DNA of 64,000 nucleotides from an uncultured Clostridia bacterium (GTDB taxonomy: Bacteria > Bacillota > Clostridia > Oscillospirales > Ruminococcaceae): assembly GCA_947383835.1 (NCBI GenBank), contig CANDEV010000003.1:176112-240111 (forward strand), read 5' to 3'. Each line of letters begins with the position of its first letter. Position 1 is the stretch's first letter. The notes under the pieces were generated by a model. That model had not been told where the DNA came from. It made no database searches and worked only from the letters and a program-made list of their open reading frames with translations. Below, in pieces: positions 30,594-38,850 of this stretch. The translations under genes and the position numbers were made by a program.

Positions 30594-31340
30594 ATGGATA
30601 AAGAAAGATTTTACAACGCAGTACAAACTGTCACAAGCGGAGAACATATCAGAGCGGGCATAGGCACCTACGGTGAAAAGACGGTTCATGCCGTGCTGAA
30701 AAATTATTTTGAACCGTACGCAGACGGTCATGAGCAGAAAATAGGCGGTTACGTTGCGGACATCGTGGGAGAGGACGGCATAATTGAGATACAGACCGCG
30801 GGCTTTGACAAGCTCCGAAAAAAGCTGGAGGCGTTTCTGTCCGTCGGCAGGGTCACGGTGGTACACCCAATACCACGGAAAAAATGGATAATCACAATTG
30901 ACCCGGTCACGGGCGAACAGGGAAAAAAACGCAAGTCTCCGGTCACGGGCACACCCTACGATATTTTCCCCGAGCTGTACAAAATAAAACCCTTTCTTTC
31001 CCACGAAAATTTCCGTTTGTGCATTGTTATGCTGGACGTTCTGGAGTACCGCCGACCTCCCGAGGAAAACGGCTTGAAGCGCGGCAGACGCAGGGGGTAT
31101 GTGCGGTATGACAGGATTCCCACAGAGCTTGCGGAGGAGGTTTATATAAACGAAATATCGGACTGGGGATATTTTATTCCGAAGTGTCTGCCTGACGAGT
31201 ACACCTCCAAGGATTTCGGAAGCCTTAGCGGAGTTGGACAGAAATACGCATCGTTTATACTGAATATTCTTACCGAAGCCGGCGCTGTGGAGCGTATCGG
31301 CAAAAAGGGAAACAGCTATGTTTATGCAACAATTGTATAA
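30594..31340 (+). CDS. Uncharacterised protein with possible PD-(D/E)xK-like nuclease core
   Basis: 248 aa from ATG 30594. The N-terminal half has GTYGEKTVHAVLKNYFEP, then YVADIVGEDGIIEIQT and a Lys-rich helix. The order Glu, Asp, Glu-x-Gln recalls PD-(D/E)xK nucleases, but the final Lys is Gln, so activity is uncertain. The C-terminal 60 residues look like a winged helix (FGSLSGVGQKYASFILNILT). It shares a transcript with the asparaginase. I do not recognise a named family. Confidence 0.65.
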   Translation: MDKERFYNAVQTVTSGEHIRAGIGTYGEKTVHAVLKNYFEPYADGHEQKIGGYVADIVGEDGIIEIQTAGFDKLRKKLEAFLSVGRVTVVHPIPRKKWIITIDPVTGEQGKKRKSPVTGTPYDIFPELYKIKPFLSHENFRLCIVMLDVLEYRRPPEENGLKRGRRRGYVRYDRIPTELAEEVYINEISDWGYFIPKCLPDEYTSKDFGSLSGVGQKYASFILNILTEAGAVERIGKKGNSYVYATIV

Positions 31341-31420
31341 ACAGTACGCCAAATAGCCTTAAAAATATGTAATATATTAATATATTCATGTGTTCTTTTA
31401 AAAAATGAATACATATTTTG

Positions 31421-31449
31421 TTGACTTTGCGGCTGAACAGAGGTATAAT
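31421..31449 (+). promoter_or_regulatory. Sigma-A promoter of nfnAB
   Basis: TTGACT (31421-31426), 17-bp spacer, TATAAT (31444-31449). Confidence 0.82.
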
Positions 31450-31505
31450 ATATAATGTATCAATATCGAATTTTCGATAAAAATAATTTGCAAAGGAATG
31501 AGCAG

Positions 31506-32348
31506 ATGTATAAGATCTTAAGAAAAAAAGTCCTTAATCCGACTGTTACTCTTATGGACATTGACGCGCCCATGACAGCAAAAAAAGCTGAACCGGGTCA
31601 GTTTATCATTTTAAGAGTTGATGAAGACGGCGAACGTATACCACTCACGATTGCCGATTTTGACAGGGATAAGGGCACCGTCACTATCATTTTCCAGATA
31701 GTCGGCGCAACTACAGAAAAGCTTAATCAAAAGAACGAGGGCGAGTCCATTCAGGATTTTGTTGGACCTCTCGGAGTACCCTCCCACACAGAGGGACTTA
31801 AAAAGGTTGCCGTTGTGGGCGGCGGCGTCGGCTGCGCAATTGCGTACCCAATCGCCAAGAAGCTTCACAACAACGGCTGCGAGGTGCACTCAATAGTGGG
31901 TTTCAGAAATAAGGATTTAGTAATTTTAGAGGACGAATTTAACGCGGTCTCCGATAAGCTCTGCATGATGACGGACGACGGCTCTCACGGCACAAAGGGT
32001 CTTGTTACCGACGCTTTGAAGCAGCTTATCGAAAGCGGCGAGAAGTACGACGAGGTAATTGCAATAGGTCCGCTGATAATGATGAAATTCGTCTGCGCGC
32101 TGACAAAGCAGTACGATATAAAAACTGTGGTTTCCATGAACCCGATAATGATCGACGGCACGGGTATGTGCGGCGGCTGCCGTCTTACTGTGGGCGGCGA
32201 GACAAAGTTCGCCTGCGTTGACGGTCCCGACTTTGACGGTCATCTTGTGGACTTCGATGAGGCTATGGAGCGAAGCTCAATGTACAAGCCTTTCGAGCGT
32301 GAGAAGCACGAGGAAGTCTGCAATCTCTTTAAAAAGGAGGTAAAGTAA
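31506..32348 (+). CDS. nfnA: NfnA-type sulfide dehydrogenase-like FAD/NAD-binding subunit
   Basis: 280 aa. A ferredoxin-reductase-type flavin domain (GQFIILRVDEDGERIPLTI) is followed by an NAD-binding domain (VVGGGVGCAIAYPIAKKL) and a C-terminal [2Fe-2S] motif with cysteines in MCGGCRLTVGG and FACVDGP. With the adjacent gene it forms an NfnAB-type complex that couples NADH, NADPH and ferredoxin by electron bifurcation. The kor enzyme at the window start would supply reduced ferredoxin. ATG 31506 follows AAAGGAATG. Confidence 0.88.
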   Translation: MYKILRKKVLNPTVTLMDIDAPMTAKKAEPGQFIILRVDEDGERIPLTIADFDRDKGTVTIIFQIVGATTEKLNQKNEGESIQDFVGPLGVPSHTEGLKKVAVVGGGVGCAIAYPIAKKLHNNGCEVHSIVGFRNKDLVILEDEFNAVSDKLCMMTDDGSHGTKGLVTDALKQLIESGEKYDEVIAIGPLIMMKFVCALTKQYDIKTVVSMNPIMIDGTGMCGGCRLTVGGETKFACVDGPDFDGHLVDFDEAMERSSMYKPFEREKHEEVCNLFKKEVK

Positions 32349-32349
32349 A

Positions 32350-33738
32350 ATGCCTAATATGTCTTTGAAAAAAAATGAAATGCCCGCGCAGGAGCCGAAT
32401 GTCCGCAATAAAAACTTTAAGGAGGTAGCTTTGGGCTACTCCAAGGAGACTGCTGTGGACGAGGCTAACCGCTGTCTAAACTGCAAGAACAAGCCCTGCG
32501 TAAGCGGCTGTCCGGTTAATATAGATATCCCCGCATTTATCCAAAAGGTTCAGCAGGAGGACTTTGACGGCGCATACGATGTTATCAGCGCGTCCAGCTC
32601 CCTGCCCGCGGTATGCGGACGTGTATGTCCCCAGGAGACACAGTGCGAGGGCAAGTGTGTAAGAGGGATAAAGGGCGACCCCGTTGGCATAGGCCGTCTT
32701 GAACGCTTTGTTGCTGACTGGCACAACGAACACAGCGCAGCAGAGACGAAGAAGCCCGTTTCAAACGGTCACAAGGCTGCCGTTATCGGAGCGGGTCCTG
32801 CGGGACTTACCTGTGCAGGCGACCTTGCAAAAATGGGCTATGAGGTAACTGTTTTTGAGGCTCTCCACCTTGCGGGAGGGGTTTTGGTGTACGGCATACC
32901 CGAGTTCCGTCTCCCGAAAGCTATCGTGCAGAAGGAAATAGACGGACTTAAAGCCCTCGGCGTAACGGTCAACACAAACACGGTCATCGGCAGGACAATT
33001 ACGGTCGATGAGCTTTTCGAGCAGGGCTTTGAAACAATTTTCATAGGTTCGGGAGCAGGTCTGCCGAGGTTTATGGGTATCCCCGGAGAAAATCTTAAAG
33101 GCGTATATTCGGCAAATGAATTTCTTACAAGAACAAATCTTATGAAGGCTTATAAGGAGAACTCCGACACTCCTATCCAGCACGCAAAGAGCGTTGCTGT
33201 TGTGGGCGGCGGAAATGTTGCTATGGACGCTGCAAGATGTGCAAAGCGCCTGGGTGCTGAAAATGTTTATATCGTGTACAGAAGAGGCGAAGCGGAGATG
33301 CCGGCACGTAACGAGGAGATCGAGCACGCCAAGGAAGAGGGAATTATTTTCAAGACCCTTAACAACCCCGTTGAAATTCTCGGCGATGAGCACAAATTCG
33401 TAACGGGAATGAAGTGCATTGAAATGGAGCTTGGCGAGCCTGACGAAAGCGGCAGAAGAAGTCCTGTTGAGAAAAAGGGTTCGGAATTTATTCTCGATGT
33501 TGACTGTGTTATCATGTCTATCGGCACGTCTCCGAATCCGCTTATCAGGAACACTACAAAGGGTCTCGAAACAAACCGCAGAGGCTGCTTTGTTGCGGAC
33601 GAAAACGGTCTTACTTCAAGAGAGGGAATTTACGCGGGCGGCGACGCTGTAACGGGTGCGGCTACCGTAATTCTTGCAATGGGCGCGGGAAAAACTGCTG
33701 CAAAGGCTATGGACGAATACATAAAGAATAAAGAATAA
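32350..33738 (+). CDS. nfnB: NfnB / NADPH-dependent glutamate synthase small-chain-like subunit
   Basis: 462 aa, the usual length. The N-terminal CLNCKNKPCVSGCPV and CGRVCPQETQCEGKCV provide Fe-S cluster cysteines. VIGAGPAGLTCAGDLAKMGY binds FAD and VAVVGGGNVAMDAARCAKRLG binds NADPH. No large glutamate-synthase subunit is adjacent; the 1-bp spacing to nfnA and its [2Fe-2S] motif favour the transhydrogenase role over glutamate synthesis. AAAAAGGAGG precedes the start. Confidence 0.9.
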   Translation: MPNMSLKKNEMPAQEPNVRNKNFKEVALGYSKETAVDEANRCLNCKNKPCVSGCPVNIDIPAFIQKVQQEDFDGAYDVISASSSLPAVCGRVCPQETQCEGKCVRGIKGDPVGIGRLERFVADWHNEHSAAETKKPVSNGHKAAVIGAGPAGLTCAGDLAKMGYEVTVFEALHLAGGVLVYGIPEFRLPKAIVQKEIDGLKALGVTVNTNTVIGRTITVDELFEQGFETIFIGSGAGLPRFMGIPGENLKGVYSANEFLTRTNLMKAYKENSDTPIQHAKSVAVVGGGNVAMDAARCAKRLGAENVYIVYRRGEAEMPARNEEIEHAKEEGIIFKTLNNPVEILGDEHKFVTGMKCIEMELGEPDESGRRSPVEKKGSEFILDVDCVIMSIGTSPNPLIRNTTKGLETNRRGCFVADENGLTSREGIYAGGDAVTGAATVILAMGAGKTAAKAMDEYIKNKE

Positions 33739-33858
33739 AAATGATTTTTATTCTTATGACCGTATGAATAATATGTCAAATTCTTTGCGGCTGTTTCTTG
33801 CTTTTTATTGCATATTAATAGTTTTTTTGAAAAATAAAGAAAAAATTTTTATTTATCA

Positions 33859-33887
33859 TTGACATTTGTTATTAAATTGGTTATAAT
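33859..33887 (+). promoter_or_regulatory. Sigma-A promoter of the histone-like/SCP2 gene
   Basis: TTGACA (33859-33864), 17-bp spacer, TATAAT (33882-33887), in a very AT-rich 240-bp gap. Confidence 0.8.
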
Positions 33888-33979
33888 GTTTTTAATAAAG
33901 TTTTTTGATATAATTATTCTGTATGTAATTCTTTATTTAATGTATTTAATTTTTTATTTAAATTAAGGAGGATATTGTT

Positions 33980-34720
33980 ATGGCAAATGCTGTGAAAAAA
34001 GCGACGTCCGCTGATGTTAAGGACAATGCGGTACAAGCTCCGGCTGAAGTGAAAGCAGAGGTCAAAACAGAAGCTGCCGCACCTAAGACCGAAAAAAATA
34101 CCGAGGCTAAAAAGCCAGGAAGAAAACCTGCGGCTAAAAAGGAAACTGCTGCAAAGGCTGATAAAAAACCTGCCGCTAAAAAAGAAGCTGCTAAAACAGA
34201 GAAAAAGCCTGCTGCCGCTAAAAAGACTGCCGCTGCAAAATCTTCAGCGCCTAAGACTTCAAAGAAAACGGAAGCAGCTAAGCCCGCTGCAAAAAGAGGC
34301 AGACCGGCTGCTGCAAAAAATGAGGAAAAGGCTGCTCCTGCCAAGAGAGTATCGAAGAAAAAACAGCTTTCATACGAGGAGATCGTTGACGCGGCAAGAA
34401 AGAAGGCTATGGCTGCCAACGTTACAAATGTAAAGGTTCATATTGCTGCAAACGTTGTGCTTACAGGCAATTTCTCCGAGAACGGAAACGATAACGAAAG
34501 TAAAAATCAATTTTATATCGAGATCAATCCCGAGACCGAGAGCATCAATGTTCAGCCCTACAGATATGAGGAGAACACTTTTGAAATTTCCGCTGACGCA
34601 GAGGAGCTTTTCAAGGTTCTTAAGGGCAAGAAAAATATTTACGACGCTCTTTCGGACGGTGACTTCCACATTCACGGAAAGACAAAGCCTGCGGTTTTGT
34701 TTATTCACGCTGTATTTTAA
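33980..34720 (+). CDS. Histone H1-like/AT-hook protein fused to an SCP2-like domain
   Basis: 246 aa. Residues 1-130 are a disordered Lys/Ala/Pro tract like eukaryotic H1 tails, with two AT-hook-like cores (KKPGRKPAAKK and AKRGRPAAAK). Residues 131-246 form a folded domain starting SYEEIVDAARKKAM. It aligns by eye with the SCP2-like protein at 29096-29491: FYIEINPETESINVQPYRYE versus FYIELAEGKIAVEPYEYY, and ALSDGDFHIHGKT at the end. A DNA-binding tail on a lipid-binding-like fold is unusual. ATG 33980 follows AAGGAGG. Confidence 0.82.
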   Translation: MANAVKKATSADVKDNAVQAPAEVKAEVKTEAAAPKTEKNTEAKKPGRKPAAKKETAAKADKKPAAKKEAAKTEKKPAAAKKTAAAKSSAPKTSKKTEAAKPAAKRGRPAAAKNEEKAAPAKRVSKKKQLSYEEIVDAARKKAMAANVTNVKVHIAANVVLTGNFSENGNDNESKNQFYIEINPETESINVQPYRYEENTFEISADAEELFKVLKGKKNIYDALSDGDFHIHGKTKPAVLFIHAVF

Positions 34721-34735
34721 TTTTTAAAATAATTC

Positions 34736-34789
34736 TGCCGCATAAGCTTTCAGCTCATTTTGAGCGTAAAGTCTATGCGGCGTTTTTTT
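34736..34789 (+). terminator. Terminator before the PPTase gene
   Basis: GCCGCATA and TATGCGGC with a long loop, followed by T7. The PPTase ribosome site (GGAG) begins immediately after the T-run. Confidence 0.75.
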
Positions 34790-34798
34790 GGAGTTAAT

Positions 34799-35365
34799 AT
34801 GATCTTTTACACAACTTTCGAGGAAAAGCTTAAACGTCCCGAACAGCATAAAATCGCATATATCATGCTTTCGGAGGCTCTTAAAAAACATTTTGGAATA
34901 ACAGACTTTTCACTTGCAAAAACTGAAAAGGGCAAGCCTTTTTTAAAGGAGTATCCGGACGTGCATTTTAATATCAGCCATTGTGACGGTCTTGCTGTAT
35001 GCGGCATTTCCAAGGGTGAGATAGGCGTTGACGCGGAGCTTATACATAGCTTCAATCCCAAAGTCATGACCAGAATTTTTTCTGTAGAAGAGCAGAATTT
35101 CATTGCCGCTTCAGAAAATCCCGATACGGATTTTTTCAGGATATGGACGCTTAAAGAAAGCCTTTGCAAGTTTACGGGAGACGGGATCTTTTCAGGCTTA
35201 TCGAAATACAGCTTTGATATATCGCAGGAAGATCCGAGCTGTGAAAAGGCTGCCAATAAAATTTTTACGCAGAAAATAATAGAAAAAAAATGGGTCGTAA
35301 GTATATGCGCTCACGACCCGGAAAATGATTTTGTATTTATTAATAAAAACGTCTTTTTGATTTAA
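34799..35365 (+). CDS. 4'-phosphopantetheinyl transferase, Sfp-like
   Basis: 188 aa. FNISHCDG, the magnesium motif GEIGVDAE near residue 75 and FRIWTLKESLCKFTGDGI near 115 are the Sfp-superfamily motifs. It transfers phosphopantetheine from CoA to carrier-protein serines. It is shorter than Sfp (224 aa) but has all motifs. No other carrier than the one at 27309 is in the window, making that its plausible target. It overlaps the convergent gene by 26 bp at the 3' end. No separate promoter is seen; read-through is likely. Confidence 0.88.
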   Translation: MIFYTTFEEKLKRPEQHKIAYIMLSEALKKHFGITDFSLAKTEKGKPFLKEYPDVHFNISHCDGLAVCGISKGEIGVDAELIHSFNPKVMTRIFSVEEQNFIAASENPDTDFFRIWTLKESLCKFTGDGIFSGLSKYSFDISQEDPSCEKAANKIFTQKIIEKKWVVSICAHDPENDFVFINKNVFLI

Positions 35366-36035
35366 GAACTATAATTACCACAACAACTATTACTGCAACA
35401 ACTACTGCCGCAATTACAATGGGGATAAGGGGAATTTTTCCGCCGCTTTCGCTGCTGTCGGACGAAGCCGCCGTAGTCTCTGCCGCGGTTGTTGTCTGAG
35501 CCGCAGCCGTGGTTTCCGCAGCGGTAGCAGTCGTGGCTTCCGTGGTAGTTGTTGTAACTATCTCGACTTTTTCACAGTTTGTGATAGTGAATTTTGTGGC
35601 TTTCATAACAATTCCGCAGTCGCCGAGGATAAGATTGTCAACAGTTGAAAAATCCTCGCTTCCGTAAGCAGCAAGCATATCTTCGTACTGAAAGGACGCT
35701 GTTGTTTCATCGTACTCAAAGGGGGCTATCTTCGCCCAGATGTGCGGGTCGGCTGTGCTGTAATTCTGAAATATAAGCTCCACGGGAGCGCCTATTCCGG
35801 ACCATTCTCCGTCAAGCTCAAATTCAACGGATACTACCGAATCGGGAGTTATTCTTGAGCAGTCAAACGCACTTTTATCGTAAATAACTGTCTGTCCCCA
35901 TGAACCGTTGGTAGTTTTAGCCATTGATGTGCCAAGCTCAATGTCCTCTGTTTCGGCAGAAGCGCACACAGTCATTGCCGCGGCGGTGATAAAAGCGGCA
36001 GCCGCGGAAAAAACTGCCTTTAATATTTTTTTCAT
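35340..36035 (-). CDS. Secreted, membrane-anchored surface protein
   Basis: 231 aa. Signal peptide MKKILKAVFSAAAAFITAAA ending at CASA, a beta-rich domain of about 130 residues resembling carbohydrate-binding-like modules (WGQTVIYDKSAFDCS, SVEFELDGEW, ILGDCGIVMKATKFTI), a Thr/Ala-rich linker, and a C-terminal transmembrane helix with a basic KSKRRFY end. This is a cell-surface display design common in Ruminococcus-type bacteria. The ligand is unknown. Promoter visible upstream. Confidence 0.8.
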   Translation of the reverse strand: MKKILKAVFSAAAAFITAAAMTVCASAETEDIELGTSMAKTTNGSWGQTVIYDKSAFDCSRITPDSVVSVEFELDGEWSGIGAPVELIFQNYSTADPHIWAKIAPFEYDETTASFQYEDMLAAYGSEDFSTVDNLILGDCGIVMKATKFTITNCEKVEIVTTTTTEATTATAAETTAAAQTTTAAETTAASSDSSESGGKIPLIPIVIAAVVVAVIVVVVIIVLKSKRRFY

Positions 36036-36083
36036 AAAAACTTCTCCTTCTCCATTTCTTTATTCATATGAAATACACTTTTA

Positions 36084-36112
36084 ATTTTACTCCTTTTATT
36101 CATAAATGTCAA
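36084..36112 (-). promoter_or_regulatory. Sigma-A promoter of the surface-protein gene
   Basis: Minus strand TTGACA (36107-36112), 17-bp spacer, TAAAAT (36084-36089). Three TTTATTCATA copies surround it. From 36113 to 36370 I see only AT-rich sequence without a further clear feature. Confidence 0.75.
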
Positions 36113-36387
36113 TCTTATTTATTCATATTTAACACAAAGCACAAAATTCCCTAAATGTTAAAGGGTTTCGTTCGTCAATTTGCCAAGACGGTGACTTTAA
36201 CTTTGTATATTTTGATGTTTGACGGAACAACTATATGCTTTGTCCTGAATTATCATATGCATAAACATTTTTAAAAAATTTCCATGCGAATTTGCTGTTT
36301 TATATCTTACGTACTGTATATTTTGCTGTGAACGGGTAAAAATATTTTTGTGACCGAAAGTGATGTTATCAAAAGGAGTTATAATAT

Positions 36388-36579
36388 ATGAATATCGGTA
36401 AACTGGTTATAAAGGAAATAGACAGCCGAATCGAGCGGCTGAACGAACATTACTCCGATGAAAAGGACACCGATGGGAACCCATACGGCGAAATGCTTGC
36501 GGCGGAAGCTAAGCTTCTGAACACGGCTCTTGCCAATGAGCTTAGAAGCCTAAAGGAATTTGTCAAGGACAATAGCTGA
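36388..36579 (+). CDS. Small helical protein, 63 aa
   Basis: ATG 36388 follows AAAAGGAG. The product MNIGKLVIKEIDSRIERLNE and the rest is charged and helical throughout, probably a coiled-coil. It is monocistronic and followed by a structured region ending in a terminator. Family not recognised. Confidence 0.65.
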   Translation: MNIGKLVIKEIDSRIERLNEHYSDEKDTDGNPYGEMLAAEAKLLNTALANELRSLKEFVKDNS

Positions 36580-36589
36580 TATTCCCGCG

Positions 36590-36718
36590 GATCAGACTGG
36601 CAGAGATATAGAAGTATTGCTGCCAATGGGAGCATTTTACCCTTACAGGCATAGTATGCCTAAAAGGTTAAAGGCTCATCCCTTTTGCCTGCACTTTTAT
36701 GTGCAGGCAAATTTTTTT
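36590..36718 (+). ncRNA. Structured region with GGCTCATCC motif and terminator
   Basis: Three hairpins can be drawn: TGGCAG/CTGCCA, a TTTACCCTT...AAAGGTTAAA stem enclosing AGGCATA/TATGCCT, and a terminator TTGCCTGCAC/GTGCAGGCAA plus T7. The segment TTAAAGGCTCATCCCTTTT strongly resembles GGGTAAAGGCTCATCCTTTT inside the T-box leader at 9889-9908, also preceded there by a TTTACCC stem. It may be a 3'-UTR structure or a separate RNA. Confidence 0.4.
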
Positions 36719-36738
36719 GTGTTTTTTTGAAAAAGGTC

Positions 36739-36767
36739 TTGACAAAAGTCCGACAACGGATTATAAT
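36739..36767 (+). promoter_or_regulatory. Sigma-A promoter of marR-MATE operon
   Basis: TTGACA (36739-36744), 17-bp spacer, TATAAT (36762-36767). Confidence 0.87.
36745..36764. promoter_or_regulatory. MarR operator 1
   Basis: AAAGTCCGACAACGGATTAT lies in the spacer and -10. It matches operator 2 in AAAGTCCG-N4-CGGA. Confidence 0.75.
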
Positions 36768-36770
36768 AGT

Positions 36771-36790
36771 AAAGTCCGCTGTCGGACTTT
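36771..36790. promoter_or_regulatory. MarR operator 2
   Basis: AAAGTCCGCTGTCGGACTTT is a perfect palindrome with 8-bp arms, directly after the start point. Centre spacing to operator 1 is 26 bp. Confidence 0.82.
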
Positions 36791-36804
36791 TAGGAGGGAA
36801 TAAT

Positions 36805-37260
36805 ATGAAAAAAAACAACGCCCGCAAAAAGCTGTGGGAATACAATACTATTTTTAAGGAAAACGACGAGATATACCGCTATGCCGCAAAGGAGCTTGGT
36901 ATCCCCGATTGTACTCTGTGGATACTCTACGCTTTGCGTGCAGACGAAAAGGTGACCCAAAAGGATATTTGCGGCGCGCTTTATTATCCAAAACAGACCG
37001 TTAATTCCGCCTTAAAAAGGCTTGAGAGCGATGGGTGTATAGTCCTGTCCGAAATGGAGGACAGGCGGAGCAAGCTGATAAGCCTTACTCCAAAGGGTGC
37101 AGAGCTTGCGGAAAAGACTGCCGATATAATAATCGAAGCGGAGCTTGCAGCTTTATCGGGACTTACCGAAGAGGAACAGGAAACCTTTGTGGGACTTTTC
37201 AGAAAGTACACCGAGCTGCTGAAAAATAACGTGCACTGTAAGGTGCGGGAAAAGAGGTAA
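36805..37260 (+). CDS. MarR family transcriptional regulator
   Basis: 151 aa with the MarR winged helix: KVTQKDICGALYYPKQTVNSALKRLESDG, then the wing EMEDRRSKLISLTPKG. It sits 5 bp before a MATE transporter and behind two palindromic operators that cover the promoter, so it almost surely represses its own operon until an exported compound binds it. ATG 36805 follows TAGGAGGG. Confidence 0.92.
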   Translation: MKKNNARKKLWEYNTIFKENDEIYRYAAKELGIPDCTLWILYALRADEKVTQKDICGALYYPKQTVNSALKRLESDGCIVLSEMEDRRSKLISLTPKGAELAEKTADIIIEAELAALSGLTEEEQETFVGLFRKYTELLKNNVHCKVREKR

Positions 37261-37265
37261 AACTT

Positions 37266-38600
37266 ATGCAGAAAGTACAGCTTTCGGATCATTTCACATA
37301 CAAAAAAATATTTCAGTTCTGCCTGCCGTCAATTGCCATGATGATATTCACGTCAATATACGGCGTTGTGGACGGGTTTTTCATTTCAAATGTTGTGGGA
37401 AAAATTCCGTTTGCCGCGTTAAATCTTGTCTATCCGTTCATAATGATACTGGGCGGCTTCGGCTTTATGGTGGGAACGGGCGGCAGCGCACTTGTTGCAA
37501 AAACGCTCGGTGAAAACGACCGTGAAAACGCAAACCGGTATTTTACCATGATGATAAAGCTTACCGTTGCTTTTGGAATTATTCTTTCGGCGCTGGGTAT
37601 TATTTTCCTGCGCCCCATAGCGTACCTGCTGGGCGCGACGGAGGATATGATAGATTACTGCGTTACATACGGCAGGACGGTACTTGTTTTCAACACCTTT
37701 TTTATGCTGCAAAACACCTTTCAGGCTTTCCTGACGACTTCGGAAAAGCCTAAGCTGGGGCTTGCGGTAACGATCGCGGCAGGCGTTACGAACATGGTGC
37801 TTGACTGGCTTTTCATAGCGGTATTCAAATGGGGAGTTGCGGGAGCGGCTCTTGCAACAGGGTTTAGCCAATTTGTTGGCGGACTGCTGCCGTTCATATA
37901 TTTTATACGTCCCAATACAAGTCTGCTGCGGCTCGTAAAAACAAGAATACAGATCCGCGTGCTTTTAAAAGCCTGCGCTAACGGTTCATCGGAGCTTATG
38001 TCCAACATATCGGGTTCATTGGTGAGTATGCTGTATAACTTTCAGCTTATGAAATATTCGGGTGAAAACGGCGTTGCGGCATACGGCGTTTTGATGTACG
38101 TTCAGTTTATTTTTGCGGCAGTTTTTATCGGTTACGCAATAGGAACAGCTCCTGTGGTCGGCTATCACTACGGAGCGGCTCATCATGACGAATTAAAAAG
38201 CCTTCTGAAAAAAAGCTTTTTAATAATGGGTACTGCGGGTATCGTCATGCTTGCCGCGTCAATGTCTCTTGCAAAACCGCTTGCGAATATTTTTGTAGGC
38301 TATGACAAGACGCTTTTTGAAATGACTGTCTACGCCCTTAAAATTTTCGCGATAGCATTTATTTTTGCGGGGTACAACATTTTCACTTCGTCATTTTTTA
38401 CTGCTCTCAACAACGGCGGCGTTTCGGCTGCTATCTCTTTTCTTAGGACTTTGGTTTTTCAAATGCTTTCGGTACTTATACTCCCTGCGGTTTTCGGACT
38501 TGAGGGAATTTGGTGGGCGGTAGCCGTTGCGGAGTTTTCCGCATTTATCGTGTCTCTGATGTTCATTTTCGCAAAGCGTGATAAGTATCATTATATGTAA
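37266..38600 (+). CDS. MATE family multidrug efflux transporter
   Basis: 444 aa with about 12 transmembrane helices in two MatE repeats. The N-terminal IFQFCLPSIAMMIFTSIYGVVDG and NVVGKIPFAALNLVYPFIM, with GTGGSALVAKTLGE, are typical of the MepA-like subgroup. It exports cationic drugs or endogenous metabolites using an ion gradient. Co-transcribed with marR, ending at a strong terminator. Confidence 0.92.
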   Translation: MQKVQLSDHFTYKKIFQFCLPSIAMMIFTSIYGVVDGFFISNVVGKIPFAALNLVYPFIMILGGFGFMVGTGGSALVAKTLGENDRENANRYFTMMIKLTVAFGIILSALGIIFLRPIAYLLGATEDMIDYCVTYGRTVLVFNTFFMLQNTFQAFLTTSEKPKLGLAVTIAAGVTNMVLDWLFIAVFKWGVAGAALATGFSQFVGGLLPFIYFIRPNTSLLRLVKTRIQIRVLLKACANGSSELMSNISGSLVSMLYNFQLMKYSGENGVAAYGVLMYVQFIFAAVFIGYAIGTAPVVGYHYGAAHHDELKSLLKKSFLIMGTAGIVMLAASMSLAKPLANIFVGYDKTLFEMTVYALKIFAIAFIFAGYNIFTSSFFTALNNGGVSAAISFLRTLVFQMLSVLILPAVFGLEGIWWAVAVAEFSAFIVSLMFIFAKRDKYHYM

Positions 38601-38639
38601 AAAAATCGGCTTTCATTCAAACGTGAAAGCCGATTTTTA
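38599..38639 (+). terminator. Terminator of marR-MATE operon
   Basis: AAAAATCGGCTTTCA and TGAAAGCCGATTTTT form a near-perfect stem. Confidence 0.88.
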
Positions 38640-38679
38640 TTGTATAGTTAAACCCACAGTTTTACTGGAGGTTTAAAGC

Positions 38680-38847
38680 TTATAGCTATGAACAAAAACC
38701 CTACCAAGCATTATAATAAAAGCAGGGTTGCCGATCGCAGTTAAAAATAATGCCAAGGAGAAAAAGTCAATGAATGACATTAATAGTTTAGCACATTCTA
38801 AATGGAATTGCAAGTATCATATAGTCTTTGCGCCAAAATATATGTAG
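38680..38847 (+). mobile_element. IS200/IS605-type element, left-end remnant
   Basis: It includes an AACCCT...AGGGTT hairpin (38696-38736) and the first 25 codons of a transposase (ATG 38770). These encode NSLAHSKWNCKYHIVFAPKY, the conserved TnpA Y1-transposase N-terminus, ended by TAG at 38845-38847. The catalytic HUH and Tyr parts are gone. The remnant joins directly to a headless portal gene, so its arrival or excision probably accompanied a deletion of the prophage's left end. Confidence 0.8.
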
Positions 38848-38850
38848 TGC

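Noticed and set aside
30321..31352. 343-residue reverse frame opposite the asparaginase end and the next gene
   Set aside because: It spans two forward genes with good ribosome sites and has a composition typical of antisense reading of biased codons.
33958..34419. 153-residue Ala/Phe/Leu-rich reverse frame
   Set aside because: It is the antisense of the Lys/Ala low-complexity tail of the histone-like gene.
36590..36718. A known metabolite riboswitch
   Set aside because: The region lies after a small gene and ends in a terminator before a separate promoter; I could not match it to the consensus of c-di-GMP, TPP, THF, fluoride, preQ1 or ydaO classes.
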